This document shows positions 4,976 through 7,015 of a stretch of 7,015 bases of DNA, piece after piece. This DNA comes from Planctomycetaceae bacterium. GTDB lineage: Bacteria > Planctomycetota > Planctomycetia > Pirellulales > UBA1268. Under the pieces are notes generated by a model that was not told the DNA's origin, did not search any database, and worked only from the letters and a program-made list of their open reading frames with translations. The position numbers and the translations under genes are program-made. The stretch's first letter is position 1. Every line of letters starts with the position of its first letter. The DNA is taken from contig JAUWWJ010000081.1 in the NCBI GenBank assembly GCA_030616935.1, positions 1-7,015 on the forward strand, given 5' to 3'.

Positions 4976-5890
4976 ATGGCATCCGATCAATCAGCAGTAC
5001 AAACTACACCTTCACTGGATACCCTTCGGTGGCAAAAATTTCCTGTTCTTGATGATGGATTTGTGACGCTAGTTGATGTGATGGGGAATGACGCCTCTGT
5101 CGTACAAGCTGCGAGAGTCAGTTACGGTGAAGGCACCAGGAAAGTAAGTGATGATCGGCAACTGATTCGTTATCTCCTAAGGCATGCTCACACAACACCT
5201 TTTGAGATGGCCGAGGTAAAATTTCTTGTACGAGTTCCAATGGATTGCTGGCGACAGTGGGTTCGGCATCGGACAGCAAATATCAACGAATACTCAACCC
5301 GATACTCACTTGCAATCGATTCAATGCAGGCGACAGGAAACGATGGCTGGAGAAGCCAGGCAGCATCGAACCGGCAGGGGTCGGATGGATTCCTCACGAA
5401 CAATGATGGACATCCTCTGACTCAATCTGAACAAGAATTACAGAGCCTTGCTCGGCGGGTATATGAAGAAAGACTGCAAGCTGGTATAGCTCGTGAGCAA
5501 GCACGCAAGGATTTGCCGCTGTCAACGTATACAGAAGCGTATTGGAAAATAGACCTGCATAATCTTCTCCATTTCCTTGCGCTACGAATGGATAGCCACG
5601 CACAACTTGAAATTCGACGGTACGCGGAAACTATTGGAAACGAAATTATTGCAAAACTTTTCCCTCTCTGCTGGGAAGCATTTTTAGACTATCGAGTTGA
5701 AGCGATGCGACTCACTCGTCTCGACCGTGGCGTTATTCAGCGTTTGGCATCAGGCGTTACTGCACTACCGGCTTCTCGTGAAGATTTCAATACAGCTCAA
5801 GATGAATCATGGGTATCTCTGGAGCGATGTCGGGAACGAGATGAGTGCTTTGCAAAACTAGCTTCACTCGGACTTGTAACGGAATCGTGA
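4976..5890 (+). CDS. thyX: Flavin-dependent thymidylate synthase ThyX
   Basis: ThyX makes dTMP from dUMP using methylene-tetrahydrofolate as carbon donor and FAD/NADPH for reduction; it replaces ThyA and acts as a tetramer in the cytoplasm. From ATG 4976 it has 304 residues. The signature RHR-x7-S is at residues 97-107 (RHRTANINEYS), followed by TRYS. HTTPFE at 72-77 and the FAD/dUMP-binding C-terminal region with DLHNLLHFLALRMDSHAQLEIR are present. It is longer than the classical ~220-250-residue enzymes, with an insertion after TRYS (about 112-165, WRSQAASNRQGSDGFL) and a longer tail. I remember this long form from planctomycetes and some other phyla. It follows the ferredoxin by 111 bp on the same strand. 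Its last 27 bp overlap the end of the convergent moeA. Confidence 0.95.
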   Translation: MASDQSAVQTTPSLDTLRWQKFPVLDDGFVTLVDVMGNDASVVQAARVSYGEGTRKVSDDRQLIRYLLRHAHTTPFEMAEVKFLVRVPMDCWRQWVRHRTANINEYSTRYSLAIDSMQATGNDGWRSQAASNRQGSDGFLTNNDGHPLTQSEQELQSLARRVYEERLQAGIAREQARKDLPLSTYTEAYWKIDLHNLLHFLALRMDSHAQLEIRRYAETIGNEIIAKLFPLCWEAFLDYRVEAMRLTRLDRGVIQRLASGVTALPASREDFNTAQDESWVSLERCRERDECFAKLASLGLVTES

Positions 5891-7015
5891 AACGAGGGGG
5901 ATAACTTCTACCACGTCGCCTTCGTGATAATCTCCACAATTTTTTGGTAACACGAGGAGCCCAGTCGCGCGAGAGAGCCCAAGTAAGTCGGCTGACCCAC
6001 CCCACGGCAATGCTTCAGCTAGCAAACTACCCTCAGCCAGTTCGAGACGACAGGGATGATATACGGGGCGGTCCCGATTGCCCCTCGCTGAACCAACCAA
6101 TTTTGCTGTGTGTTGCGGGCCTCTCTGCATCTTGGGTGAATGACCAGATAGAACTCCCAGTGCTGGTCGAACAAACAGCTCAAAACAAACCAGGGCACTT
6201 ACAGGATTACCTGGAAGACCAAAGACAAGTGTTGGTGATGCCTCCGGTCGTTGAAAAACCCCAAACCATATTGGCTTTCCAGGCTTTATACAAACTTTAT
6301 GAAAAATACTTTTGACGCCCATCTTTTCAAGCGTTCTTGGTACAAGGTCGTAATCTCCGGCAGAGACGCCTCCTGAAAGAAGAAGGAGATCAGCTGCAAG
6401 CCCTTGAGCAATTAATGCCCTCAGTGACTCTGCGTGATCTTTGGCAATATCCATCGGAATCGGCTCTGCACCGCAACGTGCCACTGCAGCGGCAAGCATG
6501 GGTTCATTCGTGTTACGAATTTGACCTTTTCCTGGAATTTGACCATCGGAAACGAGTTCGTTTCCAGTTGTAATAATTGACACACGAGAAGGTGCATTGA
6601 CTGTTACATGGGAGGCGCCTACTTCAGCAGCAAGGCCTATGTGAACCGGCTCTAACTCAAGACCACTGTTGATAACTGTCTGGCCTTTGTGGAAAAAACT
6701 GGCTTTTTTACTTACGTGTTGGCCAGAACGGAAGTGAGGATCATGTAAAGAAACGTTTTCGCTCGCATGACCATTTGAACTTCCTGTAATGACTCGCTCA
6801 ATTGGGACAACAGCATCTGCCCCTATGGGTATCGGAGCACCTGTCATGATCCGAACGCACTGCCCTTCCTTGAGAATGATTGCCGTTGTTTCACCGGCAC
6901 CAATTTCAGCAACAACATCAAGTGTCACAATCTGCTTATCATCCTCAGCGAGAGCAAAGTCGCTGGAAATAACTGCAAATCCATCCATCATCGAGCGATG
7001 CCACGGTGGTGAATC
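5864..7015 (-). CDS. moeA: Molybdopterin molybdenumtransferase MoeA (N-terminus cut by window edge)
   Basis: MoeA inserts molybdate into adenylylated molybdopterin, the last step of molybdenum cofactor synthesis. The frame is open to the right edge, and residues just before the first ATG read SPPWHRS and lead into MMDGFAV, the usual 'PP.dRS.MDGyA' motif. The ATG at 6991 is therefore not the start, and a few dozen residues lie outside. Counting from it: RIMTGAPIPIGADAVVP at 47-63; the MoCF-biosynthesis domain with IITTGNEL at 139-146; SGGVSAGDYDLVP at 206-218 with the catalytic Asp region; IKPGKPIWFG at 235-244; and FGLPGNPVSA at 257-266. A C-terminal beta-barrel domain IV follows. All key motifs are intact, so the gene is functional by sequence. 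Other molybdenum genes are not visible in the window. Confidence 0.95.
   Translation of the reverse strand, partial: DSPPWHRSMMDGFAVISSDFALAEDDKQIVTLDVVAEIGAGETTAIILKEGQCVRIMTGAPIPIGADAVVPIERVITGSSNGHASENVSLHDPHFRSGQHVSKKASFFHKGQTVINSGLELEPVHIGLAAEVGASHVTVNAPSRVSIITTGNELVSDGQIPGKGQIRNTNEPMLAAAVARCGAEPIPMDIAKDHAESLRALIAQGLAADLLLLSGGVSAGDYDLVPRTLEKMGVKSIFHKVCIKPGKPIWFGVFQRPEASPTLVFGLPGNPVSALVCFELFVRPALGVLSGHSPKMQRGPQHTAKLVGSARGNRDRPVYHPCRLELAEGSLLAEALPWGGSADLLGLSRATGLLVLPKNCGDYHEGDVVEVIPLVSRFRYKSE

Noticed and set aside
6989..6991. ATG 6991 as the MoeA start
   Set aside because: The frame continues to the window edge with the conserved SPPWHRS lead-in to MDGFAV, so the gene is cut by the window.
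1..7015. tRNA, rRNA, CRISPR array, insertion sequence, riboswitch or suppressor tRNA in the window
   Set aside because: I saw no cloverleaf pattern, direct repeat array, transposase or terminal inverted repeats. Nearly all sequence is accounted for by protein genes, and no stretch over 300 bp lacks one.

Overview
The window looks like a chromosomal segment of a planctomycete, probably a marine Pirellulaceae- or Planctomycetaceae-like organism of moderate GC. This rests on protein texture recalled from memory, with no search run: the SGNH hydrolase with a YGMNC block, the ferredoxin beginning MPTITFATEKKEIQVPEG, the long ThyX variant, the small protein beginning MAELSRYQRQVVKNYYEN, and two large secreted proteins of types I associate with that phylum. 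There are no mobile elements, tRNAs, rRNAs or CRISPR arrays. Genes are densely packed on both strands, with several convergent pairs that abut or overlap.

Layout from left to right. Positions 3-647 (+) hold the C-terminal part of an SGNH/GDSL hydrolase whose start lies outside the window. Positions 654-2566 (-) hold one ~637-residue secreted protein of unknown function. It is broken by a 1-nt frameshift just after its signal peptide and by an in-frame TAG at 2019-2021. A 280-bp divergent intergenic region follows. Positions 2847-3737 (+) hold a secreted protein with an apparent thioredoxin-like N-terminal part and a CAP/SCP-like C-terminal domain, interrupted by a second in-frame TAG at 3141-3143. 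Next come two minus-strand genes: a P-II-like signalling protein (3727-4032) and an 84-residue conserved small protein (4164-4418). A [2Fe-2S] ferredoxin (4517-4864, +) diverges from the small gene. It is followed by flavin-dependent thymidylate synthase ThyX (4976-5890, +), whose end overlaps the end of MoeA (5864 to the right edge, -, N-terminus cut off).

The genes do not form one pathway. ThyX (dTMP synthesis), MoeA (molybdenum cofactor), the ferredoxin (electron transfer) and the P-II-like protein (nitrogen/carbon or energy sensing) are housekeeping functions. The two large secreted proteins and the SGNH hydrolase act outside the cytoplasm.

The most notable feature is the pair of neighbouring genes that are each interrupted by an in-frame UAG while staying open and family-like on both sides. 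All eight stop codons that end genes in the window are TAA or TGA, never TAG. Three explanations remain: recent local gene decay, sequence error (the extra 1-nt frameshift favours one of these two), or UAG read-through/reassignment. The window alone cannot decide, and reassignment is the least likely a priori.
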